Source: Halocatena halophila
Lineage (GTDB): Archaea > Halobacteriota > Halobacteria > Halobacteriales > Haloarculaceae
NCBI GenBank assembly: GCA_027563145.1
Contig: CP071306.1
Coordinates: 372,001 to 436,000, forward strand
Length of the DNA: 64,000 bases
Direction: 5' to 3'
Positions 8,361-17,856 of the stretch are shown in pieces. The translations under genes were made by a program, and so were the position numbers. The notes beneath the pieces were generated by a model, which worked only from the letters and a program-made list of their open reading frames with translations, ran no database searches and was not told the DNA's origin. Position 1 is the first letter of the stretch, and each line of letters starts with the position of its first letter.

Positions 8361-9947
8361 TCAAAGTGGAATATTCCCATGATCTTTTGGCAATGATTCG
8401 CCCCGTTTGCCCCGCAACAGTTCGAGATCGTCGATCAGCCGCCGCCGGGTGTCCGCCGGAACGATAACGTCGGAAAGATAGCCACGCTCTGCCGGCTTAT
8501 ACGGGTTTGCGAATTCAGTTTTGTACTCGTCGATCAGGGTCTCTCTGCGGGCGTCGGTGTCTTCAGCCTCGGCGAGTTCCTTGCGATAGAGGATGTTCAC
8601 TGCACCACGGGGGCCAAGCACCGCTAGCTCCGCAGACGGCCAGGCGTAGGCTCGGTCGGCACCGAGATCTTTCGAGCCCATCACGATGTACGCACCGCCG
8701 TAGGCTTTCCGTGTCACGACCGTTAGTAGCGGAACGGTCGCTTCAGCATAGGCGTAGATCAACTTCGCGCCATGACGGATGATGCCCTCGTGTTCCTGGT
8801 CGGTCCCTGGGAGAAAGCCTGGTGTGTCGACGAACGTGAGCACTGGCACGTTGTAGGCGTCGCAAAACCGAACGAACCGTGCTGCCTTCTCGCTGGCATC
8901 GATGTCGATCGTCCCGGCGATGGCACGCGGTTGATTGGCGATAATCCCAACGGACTGTCCGTCCATCCGCGCAAAGCCAACGATCATGTTCCGTGCGTAC
9001 TGCTCGTGAATTTCGAAGAACGAGCCCTCATCAACGATCTCATCGATCACTGCATTCATGTCGTAGGGCTTTTTCGTCTCGTTCGGAACGATCTCCTGAA
9101 GATTCTCACAGTCTCGGTCGGGGCTGTCCCAGGTTTCGACAGTGGGTGGATCTTCCATCGTGTTCTGGGGCAGATACGAGAGCAGTTGTCGAATGGCATC
9201 GAGCGCGTCCCGTTCGTCATCGTAGGCCGCGTGGGCCACGCCGCTCGTGGAGGTGTGCGTGCCTGCCCCGCCGAGTTCGCGCATGGAGATCTGCTCGCCC
9301 GTCACCGTTTCGATCACGTCCGGGCCAGTGATCATCATGTGACTCGTCTCCGAAACCATGAACGTAAAGTCAGTCAGTGCGGGCGAGTAGGTCGCACCAC
9401 CAGCGCACGGGCCCATGATGCAGGAAATCTGTGGGATGACACCGCTGGCCTTCGTGTTCCGTCGGAAAATGCGTGCGAAGCCACTGAGCGAGTCGACGCC
9501 CTCTTGAATTCGTGCGCCACCGGAATCGTTCAGCCCGATCACTGGAACGCCGGCATCAATTGCTTGATCCATCGCGCGACAGATCTTGTCCGCGACGACT
9601 TCTCCGACTGAGCCCCCCAACACGGTGAAATCGTGCGCAAATACGAACACCTTCCGACCGTCGATCGATCCATAGCCAGTTACTACGGCATCACCGGGAT
9701 AGGACGCCTCATCCATCCCGAAGTTTTGACAGCGCTGTTCGGAAAATGGTGCGAGCTCACGAAACGTCTCATCGTCGAGCAGATAGTCGATCCGCTCGTG
9801 GGCGGTGAGCTTTCCTTTCTGGTGTTGTGATTCGATCCGATCGGGGCCACCGCCCGCTTGTGAGGCAGCGCGACGGGCGGCCAGTTTTTCGATCGCCTCA
9901 TTCTCCGGATCCGTGCCGTTTCGTTCCGGTGGGAGCTCTTTGCTCAT
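8361..9947 (-). CDS. pccB: acyl-CoA (propionyl-CoA) carboxylase carboxyltransferase subunit
   Basis: 528 residues, typical length for PccB/AccB carboxyltransferases. It moves CO2 from carboxybiotin to an acyl-CoA. Family motifs are clear: [44 protein letters not shown] in the N-terminal crotonase domain, and [43 protein letters not shown] in the C-terminal one. The biotin carboxylase and carrier (PccA) is not in the window. It is 4 bases after the SDR gene and is followed by the PccX-like gene, so one operon supplies two subunits of the enzyme. Propionyl-CoA preference is inferred from the neighbours; acetyl-CoA is possible. Confidence 0.9.
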   Translation of the reverse strand: MSKELPPERNGTDPENEAIEKLAARRAASQAGGGPDRIESQHQKGKLTAHERIDYLLDDETFRELAPFSEQRCQNFGMDEASYPGDAVVTGYGSIDGRKVFVFAHDFTVLGGSVGEVVADKICRAMDQAIDAGVPVIGLNDSGGARIQEGVDSLSGFARIFRRNTKASGVIPQISCIMGPCAGGATYSPALTDFTFMVSETSHMMITGPDVIETVTGEQISMRELGGAGTHTSTSGVAHAAYDDERDALDAIRQLLSYLPQNTMEDPPTVETWDSPDRDCENLQEIVPNETKKPYDMNAVIDEIVDEGSFFEIHEQYARNMIVGFARMDGQSVGIIANQPRAIAGTIDIDASEKAARFVRFCDAYNVPVLTFVDTPGFLPGTDQEHEGIIRHGAKLIYAYAEATVPLLTVVTRKAYGGAYIVMGSKDLGADRAYAWPSAELAVLGPRGAVNILYRKELAEAEDTDARRETLIDEYKTEFANPYKPAERGYLSDVIVPADTRRRLIDDLELLRGKRGESLPKDHGNIPL

Positions 9948-9951
9948 GAGG

Positions 9952-10698
9952 TTACCACTCCATACCTCCCGTTATCGGCACGATCTGTCCGGTCATATAG
10001 CCCGACCGACTGCACGCGAGATACCGGGCGAGGCCAGCGATCTCTTCGGGCGAAGCGAAGCGTTCCAACGGAATCTGCTCGATGATGTCCTTCTGGACGT
10101 CGTCTGGAACCTGTTCGAGCATATCAGTTTGAACGAAGCCGGGTGCAATGCAATTAACGGTCGTCCCAGAACTGGCAACTTCGAGCGCTAACGTCCGTGT
10201 GAACCCGAGTAAACCGCTTTTTGCGGCGGCGTAGTTTGCCTGTCCGTAGTTTCCGATTAACCCAACCATAGATGAGATATTAATCACCCGCCCCTCGCTT
10301 GCGTTGCATAGATCGGTGTAAAATGCCTGCGTACAGTTAAAGACGCCACCCAAATTGACCTCGATTACTTCGTCCCACTGCGAGCGGGTCATGTTCTTAA
10401 ACGTCCGATCAGCCGTGATCCCGGCGTTGTTCACGAGGACGTCTACCGGCCCAAACGCGTGGTGTGCGCTTTCTCTGAGCGATTCCATAGCAGTCTCGTC
10501 CGTAATGTCTCCCTGTACCGTGATCGCCTCACCGTCGGTCTCCATATCGATCGCCTCAACGACCGAATGGGCGGCCCGTTCCGACGACTGGTAGTTGACG
10601 ACCACATTTGCGCCGGCACTGGCGAATTCGATCGCAATTGCCCGACCAATCCCTCGTGATCCCCCAGTAACGACGCATGTCTTGTGATTTAAGTCCAT
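9952..10698 (-). CDS. SDR-family 3-ketoacyl-CoA/acetoacetyl-CoA reductase (PhaB/FabG-like)
   Basis: 248 residues of classical short-chain dehydrogenase. The cofactor motif is TGGSRGIG (11-18) and NNAG is at 90-93. The catalytic Ser142/143, Tyr156 and Lys160 are present (ISSMVG, NYAAAK), with PGFVQTDM after them. It would reduce a 3-ketoacyl-CoA to the (R)-3-hydroxyacyl-CoA with NADPH. As the first gene of the block before carboxylase and ketothiolase genes, it fits supply of hydroxybutyrate or hydroxyvalerate monomers for PHA. A FabG-type role cannot be excluded. A TATA-like GTTAAAATT at about 10718-10727 (minus strand) supports ATG 10698 and a leaderless message. Confidence 0.82.
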   Translation of the reverse strand: MDLNHKTCVVTGGSRGIGRAIAIEFASAGANVVVNYQSSERAAHSVVEAIDMETDGEAITVQGDITDETAMESLRESAHHAFGPVDVLVNNAGITADRTFKNMTRSQWDEVIEVNLGGVFNCTQAFYTDLCNASEGRVINISSMVGLIGNYGQANYAAAKSGLLGFTRTLALEVASSGTTVNCIAPGFVQTDMLEQVPDDVQKDIIEQIPLERFASPEEIAGLARYLACSRSGYMTGQIVPITGGMEW

Positions 10699-10977
10699 TG
10701 TTCAACTCTCAACTGTGAAATTTTAACTGACATATTTATCGTGTGGTACAATGTCCGATGAACTGATCATTCACTGATAGTTGCACAAACAGTTCCACCG
10801 TTGATTAACAGGTCCTGGTAGAGCACCGGCCATATTAAAGCATATGCCAGTCGATTTGGAGGATTTTGGTCATCTCATCCCAATTAGTTTTGTTGTAATT
10901 AGTATAACAAATAATGTCGATTACTCGATCGTAATCAACAGCTACTTTTAACCATCTCGGGTAGGCCAACGCACGGA
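10699..10977. promoter_or_regulatory. 279-base divergent intergenic region with promoters
   Basis: AT-rich gap between the SDR gene and the GT75 gene. On the plus strand CTTTTAACC (10945-10953) lies about 29 bases before the GT75 ATG, a good leaderless TATA box. On the minus strand GTTAAAATT (10718-10727) serves the SDR gene. At about 10889-10911 TTTGTT and AACAAA form a small inverted repeat with an 11-base spacer. No coding potential is seen. Confidence 0.5.
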
Positions 10978-12144
10978 ATGACTGAAGACACGTGTGTTAT
11001 AATCCCAACGATCAGGGAGTATGAGTGTGTAAAAGCGTACGTTTCCAACGCCCGGTCCCACGGTTTCGATCTGGACCGGCTATTTTTCTTACTCGTGACA
11101 GAAGATTTCTGTGAAACTGATAGTATGGAAGGAATGTTGGATGATGAGGGTGTATCTGGTGCGGTCTACGACGGGACGCGTCGATCCGAATGGTACACAG
11201 CGCACGATATCGAGGAGTACGCCCATCTAATTCCGGCCGCAAGCCACGCCGAGACGAGCTTTGGCCTGCTGTACATGTGGGCAAATCCGCAGTTCGAGTA
11301 CGGACTGTTCATCGACGACGACACGCTCCCGCATGATTCGTTTGACTTTTTCGGTCGCCATTTCGAGAATCTCGCCTTTAGTGGGACGCTCGAGGCCGTC
11401 CAGTCCGACGAGCAGTGGGTTAACGTCCTCTATCAGAACTTCGATGACCACGGCTTGTATCCACGTGGCTACCCATACAGCGCGATGAACGAGGCGGTGA
11501 CAGTGGATGAGACGACGGTCGACTCGGTAGTGGCATCACAGGGATTGTGGACGAACGTGCCGGATCTGGATGCGGTCAGAATACTCATGGACGGTGATCT
11601 CGAGGGCCAGGCCCAGACCAGAACGAGCACGGACGATTATACGGGTGATTTTGTCGCTGCTGTGGGCCAGTATCTTACGGTCTGTTCGATGAATCTCGCG
11701 TTCAGGCGTGAGGTTATTCCGGCGTTCTATCAGCTTCCGATGGACGACAATCCATGGGATGTTGGCCGATTCGATGACATCTGGAGCGGTGTTTTCTTAA
11801 AGCGCGCGTGTGACGTGCTTGGAACACAGGTGTACAACGGCTATCCGCTCTGTGAGCACAACAAGGCCCCGCGATCGACGTTCGACGACCTGAACAACGA
11901 AGTCCCTGCACTCGAGCTGAACGAACACGTCTGGGAGATCGTTGATTCCGTTGGTGAGGATGCCGAGACGTACGCCGACGTATTTGCCCAGATGGCGTCC
12001 GCGTTGATCGACCACGAACAGTCATACAACAACGCCGACTTTCTCACCTACGTCGGCGAGCATATGCTTGAGTGGCTCGACTGTCTCGACGCACTCTCTG
12101 AGAGTACGCATCCGCCGCAGGCGACGCCAGCATCAAACGACTGA
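10978..12144 (+). CDS. GT75 family protein related to reversibly glycosylated polypeptides
   Basis: 388 residues. The pattern matches plant RGP/UDP-arabinopyranose mutase proteins and their archaeal relatives. It has VIIPTIREYE at the N-terminus, FIDDDTLP with Asp113-115, and RGYPYS (163-168). Further on are VVASQGLWTNVPDLDAV, CSMNLAFRREV and VGRFDDIWSG (about 262-270). These proteins bind UDP-sugars, self-glycosylate and interconvert pyranose and furanose forms; archaeal members are often labelled alpha-1,4-glucan-protein synthase. Six bases separate it from the downstream GT-C-like gene, so a role in a surface glycan is inferred. The C-terminal 60 residues (to 388) look like a variable acidic extension. 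Confidence 0.82.
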   Translation: MTEDTCVIIPTIREYECVKAYVSNARSHGFDLDRLFFLLVTEDFCETDSMEGMLDDEGVSGAVYDGTRRSEWYTAHDIEEYAHLIPAASHAETSFGLLYMWANPQFEYGLFIDDDTLPHDSFDFFGRHFENLAFSGTLEAVQSDEQWVNVLYQNFDDHGLYPRGYPYSAMNEAVTVDETTVDSVVASQGLWTNVPDLDAVRILMDGDLEGQAQTRTSTDDYTGDFVAAVGQYLTVCSMNLAFRREVIPAFYQLPMDDNPWDVGRFDDIWSGVFLKRACDVLGTQVYNGYPLCEHNKAPRSTFDDLNNEVPALELNEHVWEIVDSVGEDAETYADVFAQMASALIDHEQSYNNADFLTYVGEHMLEWLDCLDALSESTHPPQATPASND

Positions 12145-12150
12145 TCGGCC

Positions 12151-14349
12151 GTGGCCTCTGCTCAGCGAACGTCTGTGACCAGAACGGCAATGGGCCCCCG
12201 ACAGCAGCGGGTATTGATTGCCATCGCGATCATCGGTGGCGTGGTGGTCTGGTGGACGGCACACGAGCTGTTTCCGTACTTGAGTGCCAACCACGACGAG
12301 GGGGTCTATCTCCAGCAGGCGGCCATGCTGCTTGAGGGAAAGCTCTGGTTGACATCACCGGTCCCGGGAGCGTTTCGCCCGTGGTTTTTCGTTCTGGATG
12401 GGTCACGGCTCTATCCGAAGTACACCCCGATGACGGCCCTGATGTTTGCCCCGGGCGTCGCAATTGGTCACCCACGGCTCATCCTCGGGATGATCGGTGC
12501 AGGAATCGTCTGGTTGATCGGATCGATCACCGCCGAAGCGTTCGATGGCCCGACTGGTGTCCTCGCCGGAGCAATCACGGTAGTGACACCGTTTTTCCTG
12601 TTCGTCACCGCGACGTTTCTCTCGTATGCGCCGACGACGCTGTTGACGTTGACGTTCGCACTCGCGTACATTCGGACGTTTCGGCGCGGCACACAGTACG
12701 CGCCGATCGCGGGCCTGGCGATTGGCTTCGCATTTTTTGCTCGTCCGTTTACTGCCGTGGTGTTCGCAGTGCCGTTTATTTTTCACGCACTGCTCGTCAT
12801 CTATCGTGCACTCGCCCGGCGAGAGCTGCGATCGTCGATCAGTATCAGACTGATCGTGGTTGGTCTCGGTGGACTGAGTGGTGTTTGTCTAACGCTTGTG
12901 TACAACGCGGTGGTGACACACGATCCGCTCACGTTTCCGTACGCGGCGTTTGCCCCCCACGATGGGCTAGGATTTGGTCGCCGCAAACTGCTCGGTTACT
13001 CCATCGAGTATACGCCCGCGCTGGCTCTCCGTGTGACGCTCCAGTCGCTTTTTGAGCTAGTCACGCGGTGGAGCGCGGGCGGGCCGATTGGCGCGGTACT
13101 GGGGGCCATTGGAGCGTACACGACTCTTATGAATGCGGATGGATCTGACGATCAGCCGCTCTCTGACCGAACAGTCCAGCGACTGTTGCTGGGTGTTGGT
13201 GGATCGGTCATCGTTCTCGAAGGCTATTTCTGGGGAGTGCGAAACGCCCTTGGAGCCATCGAGAACCCACTTGAGGGATTTGCGGCCATATTCGGTCCGT
13301 TCTACCATTTCGACCTCCTGGTCGTGCTCAGTGCGTTCAGTGCGGCTGCGCTCATGTGGATCGTTCGAACGGTCCGTCCTCGAGTGCGTCGCAGTTACAC
13401 CCCAGAGCAGTACCGTGCGATCGGCGCGGTCGTTCTCATCGTTGCGACGCCAGTCGCCGGGAGCATAAGCCATGACCAGTACGAACGCGTCTGGTCACAC
13501 CATCAGAACGTTACCGACGATCGAGCAACGCTGAACGCGCCGTTCGAGCGCCGTTCGGTACAGAATGCGATCGTGTTCATGCCTCCGGTTCAGGGACCGT
13601 GGCTCTCACACCCGTTCGAATTCCAGAGAAATGGGGGAGCACTCAAAGAAGGACCGACCGTGTTCGCACAGCGGCGGGGACCACGAATGAACTTTGACGT
13701 GCTCGATGCCTTTCCGAATCGGAGTCCGTACCGGTATACGTTTCAGGGAACCTGGCCGTCGAACGTGACGCCGGTGTTGCTCGAAGAATCGGTACACGAA
13801 AGCGAAGGATTCCAGTTCAGGACGCGGGTTCAGGCCCGTGGTCGGCTTTCTAGTGTTTCGCTACGGCTCCGACAGGGCCAAATCTACCGTGCGTATTCGA
13901 TCGAGAATCAGTCTCTTCGTGAGTCAATTTCGTCGACAATCCGTGTCACGAACCGATCTGTCGAGCTGGTCGCAGTTGATGGAAACAACCTCACAAACGA
14001 GACGCAATCGAGACGACCTCAACCGATCAGTGGCGCTGTTGGGCGCGCGGATTTCCTGCCAGGTTCGGGTCAAACTGCCTACACGCTAACAGATGGAACC
14101 CGCATCGTGCTTTCGATAGATATCAAGCGACCCGACGGGACGCACGTCACCTACCACCAGTGGATCGATGTCGATCCCCAGCCCGAATCCGACACCGTTC
14201 GATTTCTCTGGCCAGGCACACAGCGCGTCTGTACAAACGAATCGACCTGTGGTTGGAACGGGACGTATCTTCCCCAAACGGAGGAGGCGTTCGCTCCAAC
14301 GGTCGATATGAACACCACCTGGGAACCGATTGAGAATCCAGGCGGCTGA
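12151..14349 (+). CDS. multi-pass membrane protein, GT-C type glycosyltransferase-like
   Basis: 732 residues. About 10-11 transmembrane segments occupy residues 20-450, followed by a large extracytoplasmic domain rich in Asn sequons. The first loop reads LSANHDEGVYLQQA (Asp49-Glu50), the catalytic-type acidic pair of dolichyl-phosphate-sugar-dependent GT-C enzymes such as ArnT/PMT relatives. It probably transfers a sugar from a dolichol carrier on the outer face of the membrane; the donor and acceptor are unknown. The start is a GTG six bases after the GT75 stop; an in-frame ATG at 12190 is the alternative. It is convergent with a dolichyl-phosphate hexosyltransferase gene, 5 bases apart. Confidence 0.75.
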   Translation: MASAQRTSVTRTAMGPRQQRVLIAIAIIGGVVVWWTAHELFPYLSANHDEGVYLQQAAMLLEGKLWLTSPVPGAFRPWFFVLDGSRLYPKYTPMTALMFAPGVAIGHPRLILGMIGAGIVWLIGSITAEAFDGPTGVLAGAITVVTPFFLFVTATFLSYAPTTLLTLTFALAYIRTFRRGTQYAPIAGLAIGFAFFARPFTAVVFAVPFIFHALLVIYRALARRELRSSISIRLIVVGLGGLSGVCLTLVYNAVVTHDPLTFPYAAFAPHDGLGFGRRKLLGYSIEYTPALALRVTLQSLFELVTRWSAGGPIGAVLGAIGAYTTLMNADGSDDQPLSDRTVQRLLLGVGGSVIVLEGYFWGVRNALGAIENPLEGFAAIFGPFYHFDLLVVLSAFSAAALMWIVRTVRPRVRRSYTPEQYRAIGAVVLIVATPVAGSISHDQYERVWSHHQNVTDDRATLNAPFERRSVQNAIVFMPPVQGPWLSHPFEFQRNGGALKEGPTVFAQRRGPRMNFDVLDAFPNRSPYRYTFQGTWPSNVTPVLLEESVHESEGFQFRTRVQARGRLSSVSLRLRQGQIYRAYSIENQSLRESISSTIRVTNRSVELVAVDGNNLTNETQSRRPQPISGAVGRADFLPGSGQTAYTLTDGTRIVLSIDIKRPDGTHVTYHQWIDVDPQPESDTVRFLWPGTQRVCTNESTCGWNGTYLPQTEEAFAPTVDMNTTWEPIENPGG

Positions 14350-14354
14350 TCCGA

Positions 14355-15056
14355 TCACCGAAGGCGCTCTTCGAGACAGACCTTCACGATGGATTTGGCG
14401 ATTGCAACGCCACCCTGAATCGGATCAAGCTTCGTTTCACCGCGTCGCTCCCGGTAGTTGATTGGTATCTCACGAACGTCGTACCCTCGCATCAGCGGAC
14501 GGATCAACAGCTCGGCTGAAAGTCCGGTGTTCTCTGTCCACTTGATCTGCTGGAGCAGTTCGCGTCGATATGCCCGCATTCCGGTTGTTGTGTCGTGGAC
14601 TCGCTGGCCCATCAATGCGCTTGCGATCCCGGCAAACACCAGATTTCCGAATCGATTGAACGATGGCATCTCGTCTGCACCGTGGTAGAGTCGGTCGCCG
14701 CTCACCACATCGTAGCCGTCGTTGATCAACGAGAGAAACTCCGGGAGCGCTTCCATCGGATAGGTGTCGTCGCAGTCCGTCGTGACCACCACCGGTCGTT
14801 CGGCACTCAACACTGCCTTTCGAACCGCCACGCCGTATCCCTGGGGTGGCTGTTCGATCACACGGGCACCATGATCACGGGCGATATCCGGCGTTCGATC
14901 ACTGGATCCATCCACACAGACAACCTCGGCTCGACCACCTGTCACTCGATCGATATCCTCAAGGACGATGCCAATCGACTCCGCTTCGTTGTACGTCCCC
15001 ATCACGACGCTCAGATCGTCGAATGTGAACTGTCTTTGCTCGGCTTCCTTTTGCAT
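14355..15056 (-). CDS. GT2 family dolichyl-phosphate hexosyltransferase (AglJ/DPM1-like)
   Basis: 233 residues. SVVMGTYNEAESIGIVLEDI at the start, VCVDGSSDRT (47-55), QGYGVAVRKA and TTDCDDTYP (92-100, the DxDD metal site) define the DPM1/AglJ branch of GT2. These enzymes load a hexose from a nucleotide sugar onto dolichyl phosphate at the cytoplasmic face. The region GLSAELLIRPLMRGYDVREIPI is also typical. No C-terminal membrane segments are present. It would be a natural source of donor for the adjacent GT-C-like protein or the first step of N-glycan assembly; the context supports but does not prove this. Confidence 0.85.
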   Translation of the reverse strand: MQKEAEQRQFTFDDLSVVMGTYNEAESIGIVLEDIDRVTGGRAEVVCVDGSSDRTPDIARDHGARVIEQPPQGYGVAVRKAVLSAERPVVVTTDCDDTYPMEALPEFLSLINDGYDVVSGDRLYHGADEMPSFNRFGNLVFAGIASALMGQRVHDTTTGMRAYRRELLQQIKWTENTGLSAELLIRPLMRGYDVREIPINYRERRGETKLDPIQGGVAIAKSIVKVCLEERLR

Positions 15057-15330
15057 TGCTCCCCTCTCGGTGTAGCGTACACTTCAGCGTTATCAAATTC
15101 TGACAAAAGATATCGCGTATTCGTCCAGTTCCATCGACGTGAACCTGCTGCCTGTCCCAATTGCATGGATCACACGACCCCGTGGGGAAAAATACAGGGA
15201 ATTATTGTAGTTATAGAATAATATAATAACGATACGTGAGTTCATATCTGGGTGTGTGGACACGACCGAGAGCAATCTGATAGGGAAACAATGGCGACAA
15301 TCACAGTGAGGTGCGAGGTGTGAACCATCG
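15057..15330. other. 274-base intergenic region, AT-rich
   Basis: Between the GT2 gene and a DUF7344-like gene. A very AT-rich core lies at about 15186-15245. No convincing ORF or strong hairpin is seen. It should hold the two divergent promoters. Confidence 0.4.
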
Positions 15331-15720
15331 ATGAATCCGCCCGTTGATCTCAAGGACCACGCCAGTGCGCTTCGTGGGCTCGAAACAGACACACAGATCT
15401 TCGACATTCTCGGCAACCTCCGCCGTCGGACGATCGTCCGATATATGGGACTGCTCGAGACGACCGTGGCCGTCAGCATGACGGAGCTTGCCAGGGTGTG
15501 TGCCGCAGTTGAGCGGAAACTTCCTGTGAATCAAATCGACCACTCTGCATACCGACATGCCTATCAGTCGATACGGAGTCGTGATATCCCTCGGCTCGAA
15601 TCCGCGGCAGTGCTCGAGCGAGAGTCCCGAGATACGATCTATCGGGGTGAAACGTTCGGCCGCTTCGAGCAGATACTGTCGGAAATAGAACCCGTATTCC
15701 GTGGTGAGCAACCGACCTGA
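15331..15720 (+). CDS. small winged-helix-like protein (DUF7344-type)
   Basis: 129 residues. The start of the conserved part, TQIFDILGNLRRRTIVRYM (about 20-38), is the signature of a haloarchaeal family of small DNA-binding-like domains (DUF7344). The rest reads like helices: VSMTELARVCAAVE, SAYRHAYQSIRSRDIPRLESAAVLE and a final beta pair with TIYRG. Many such proteins are encoded per haloarchaeal genome and are presumed transcription regulators, with no known target. It precedes an aldo-keto reductase on the same strand by 38 bases. Confidence 0.65.
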   Translation: MNPPVDLKDHASALRGLETDTQIFDILGNLRRRTIVRYMGLLETTVAVSMTELARVCAAVERKLPVNQIDHSAYRHAYQSIRSRDIPRLESAAVLERESRDTIYRGETFGRFEQILSEIEPVFRGEQPT

Positions 15721-15758
15721 CACCGTAGATATACCTGTACAGCGCCCCTACGAGCCGT

Positions 15759-16589
15759 ATGGAATATATCACTGCCAGCGGCGAACGTATTCCAAAAATC
15801 GGACTTGGCACCTGGCAACTCACTGGTGATCAGTGTCGTACCGTCGTGAGAGAGGCCCTTGAGGTGGGCTATCGACATATCGACACTGCACAGATGTACC
15901 ACAACGAAGCCGCGATTGGTGATGCGATCACCGAAAGCGACGTTGACCGTGACGAACTGTTTCTCACGACGAAGCTCAAACCGGGGAATCTGGACGCCGA
16001 GTCGGTGTATCGCTCGACAGACGAAAGCTGCTCGAGGCTCGACACCGGATACCTCGATCTGCTGTTGATCCACTGGCCGGAAGACTGGATTCCAACCCGG
16101 CCGTCGCTATCGGAAACGCTCTCTGCGATGAACGATCTCTACGACGAGGGTAAGATTCGAAACATTGGTGTGAGTAACTTCGGTGTCGATCGGTTACACT
16201 CTGCCAGATCGTATTCGAACGCGCCTATTCTGACCAATCAGGTGCAGTATCACCCGTACTGGGACCAGACTGCAATGATCGAATACTGTCAGATTCACGA
16301 TCTGATGGTGACGGCGTACAGTCCGTTCGGAACCGGCCTCGCGCTCGATGATCCTGTGCTCGAAGCTATCGGCACAAATTACGACAAATCGGGTCCACAG
16401 GTGGTGTTGCGCTGGCTCACCCAGCAAGAAAATCTCATTACGATTCCAAAAACGACTTCGAAAGCGCACCTCAAGGCGAATCTCGACGTGTTCGACATCT
16501 CGCTTACGGACGCACAAATGGAGCGCATTCACCGGCCATCGAAGCTCCGAACCGTCAAAGGAAAGATTCGATCGCTTGTCTCCCGATAG
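15759..16589 (+). CDS. aldo/keto reductase
   Basis: 276 residues, a compact (beta/alpha)8 NADPH-dependent oxidoreductase of the AKR superfamily. The catalytic tetrad is intact: Asp42 and Tyr47 in IDTAQMYHNE, Lys72 in TTKLKP and His105 in LLLIHWP. NIGVSNF, NQVQYHPYWDQ and the cofactor-binding TIPKTTSKAHLKANLDVF are as in 2,5-diketogluconate reductase-like members. Members reduce a wide range of aldehydes and ketones, so the physiological substrate cannot be stated. The gene stands alone between a small regulator and the convergent guaA block. Confidence 0.9.
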   Translation: MEYITASGERIPKIGLGTWQLTGDQCRTVVREALEVGYRHIDTAQMYHNEAAIGDAITESDVDRDELFLTTKLKPGNLDAESVYRSTDESCSRLDTGYLDLLLIHWPEDWIPTRPSLSETLSAMNDLYDEGKIRNIGVSNFGVDRLHSARSYSNAPILTNQVQYHPYWDQTAMIEYCQIHDLMVTAYSPFGTGLALDDPVLEAIGTNYDKSGPQVVLRWLTQQENLITIPKTTSKAHLKANLDVFDISLTDAQMERIHRPSKLRTVKGKIRSLVSR

Positions 16590-16606
16590 TCACCAATCTG
16601 CGAATG

Positions 16607-16939
16607 TTATAATTCGTCGGTGAGTGTCTCTGCGACGGTCTCGGGTGCCAGCAACGCTGGATCGACGATTAACTCTGCGGTGGCTCGGGCGAACTCGGGG
16701 ATAGTTTCCTCGCTGTACACGACGACCCTGAGATCATCGTTCAGTTCGCGGGCGATCGGAATGGACGTTGCGAGTGTGACGTCCGTGACGACGAGGAGGT
16801 CGGCCGTTGAGGCGTTTGCGTCCTTGAGTTGTTCTTTCGAGCCAGTGCCCGGAACGCGAGTGACAGAAACGCCAACCGATTCGAGGGCATCACCGAGATC
16901 GTCGCCGTCCGGTCCGATGAGGATTGCAGTAGCAGTCAT
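16607..16939 (-). CDS. conserved haloarchaeal protein (DUF7126-type) in the pyrG-guaA operon
   Basis: 110 residues. It reads like a small Rossmann or receiver-type domain: ATAILIGPDGDDLGDALESVGVSV, then ADLLVVTDVTLATSIPIAREL and LRVVVYSEETIPEFARA. It resembles a family annotated DUF7126 in haloarchaea that follows GMP synthase. It shares one base with the upstream guaA gene, so coupled translation and a role linked to purine or CTP/GMP synthesis are plausible. No catalytic motif is recognised. Confidence 0.7.
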   Translation of the reverse strand: MTATAILIGPDGDDLGDALESVGVSVTRVPGTGSKEQLKDANASTADLLVVTDVTLATSIPIARELNDDLRVVVYSEETIPEFARATAELIVDPALLAPETVAETLTDEL

Positions 16940-17856
16940 TATTCGTATTCGATGGTTGCGGGGGGTTTGTGTGTAACGTCGTAGAGTACGCGCGCAACGT
17001 TGGGGATCGTCCCGGTAATCCGACTCTGGATCCGCTGGAGTACGTCCCAGTCAAGCTCCTGTGCGCGCGCTGTCATCCCGTCGCGGCTCTCGACCGACCG
17101 AACCGCAACGACGTGACCGTGCACCCGGTTGTCACCCTTGACGCCGGTCGCTTTCCCGAGCACGGCGGCGAACGCCTGCCATGGCTCGTACGGTTCGAGC
17201 TCGTCCTCGACGATCGCAGTGGCTTCACGCGCCGTTTCGAGTTTCGATTCGGTTACCTCGCCAACAATGCGCACGGCCAGTCCTGGCCCAGGAAACGGCA
17301 TCCGCTCGGCGACGACCGCCTCGAGTCCAAGTGCGCGGGCAACGTCGCGGACCTCGTCTTTGTACAGATCACGCACCGGTTCGACAATTCCCTCAAAATC
17401 CACCACATCCGGCAGTCCACCGACGTTGTGATGTGATTTGATGTTCCCTTCGCTTTCGATTCGATCCGGATAGATCGTTCCTTGAACCAGGAAATCGGCA
17501 TCGCTCTCGCGAGCCTCACGTTCGAACTCCCGAATGAACTGCTCGCCGATCACGTGGCGTTTTTCTTCGGGATCGGTGATCCCAGCCAGCGCGTCAAGAA
17601 ATCGTTCCTGGGCGGAGACGATCTGGAGTCGTTCCATAAACGAGAACGTTTCGCGGATCTGTTCGGTTTCACCCTTTCGCATCAGGCCAGTGTCGACGTA
17701 CACTGGGACGAGTTGCTCGCCGATCGCTTCGTGGGCCAGCGCGGCCGCAACCGATGAATCCACGCCACCCGAGAGTGCGATCACCGCGTTTCGGTCGCCA
17801 ATGGTCGATCGAATCTCCTCGACGGCTTCCTCAATGAAGGCATCCGTTTCGACCAT
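16939..17856 (-). CDS. guaA: GMP synthase (glutamine-hydrolysing), ATP pyrophosphatase subunit
   Basis: 305 residues, the synthetase half (subunit B) of archaeal two-subunit GMP synthase. It adenylates XMP and accepts ammonia from a separate glutaminase subunit, which is not in this window. The PP-loop is [14 protein letters not shown] (27-40). The dimerisation domain contains [31 protein letters not shown] and the C-terminal [10 protein letters not shown], which closes over XMP. The gene overlaps the CTP synthase stop by one base and the following DUF gene by one base, a tight three-gene operon. Confidence 0.95.
   Translation of the reverse strand: MVETDAFIEEAVEEIRSTIGDRNAVIALSGGVDSSVAAALAHEAIGEQLVPVYVDTGLMRKGETEQIRETFSFMERLQIVSAQERFLDALAGITDPEEKRHVIGEQFIREFEREARESDADFLVQGTIYPDRIESEGNIKSHHNVGGLPDVVDFEGIVEPVRDLYKDEVRDVARALGLEAVVAERMPFPGPGLAVRIVGEVTESKLETAREATAIVEDELEPYEPWQAFAAVLGKATGVKGDNRVHGHVVAVRSVESRDGMTARAQELDWDVLQRIQSRITGTIPNVARVLYDVTHKPPATIEYE

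Noticed and set aside
12381..13055. 224-residue plus-strand frame inside the GT-C-like gene
   Set aside because: Arg/Cys/Ser-rich composition of an out-of-frame shadow; the membrane protein in the other frame is continuous.
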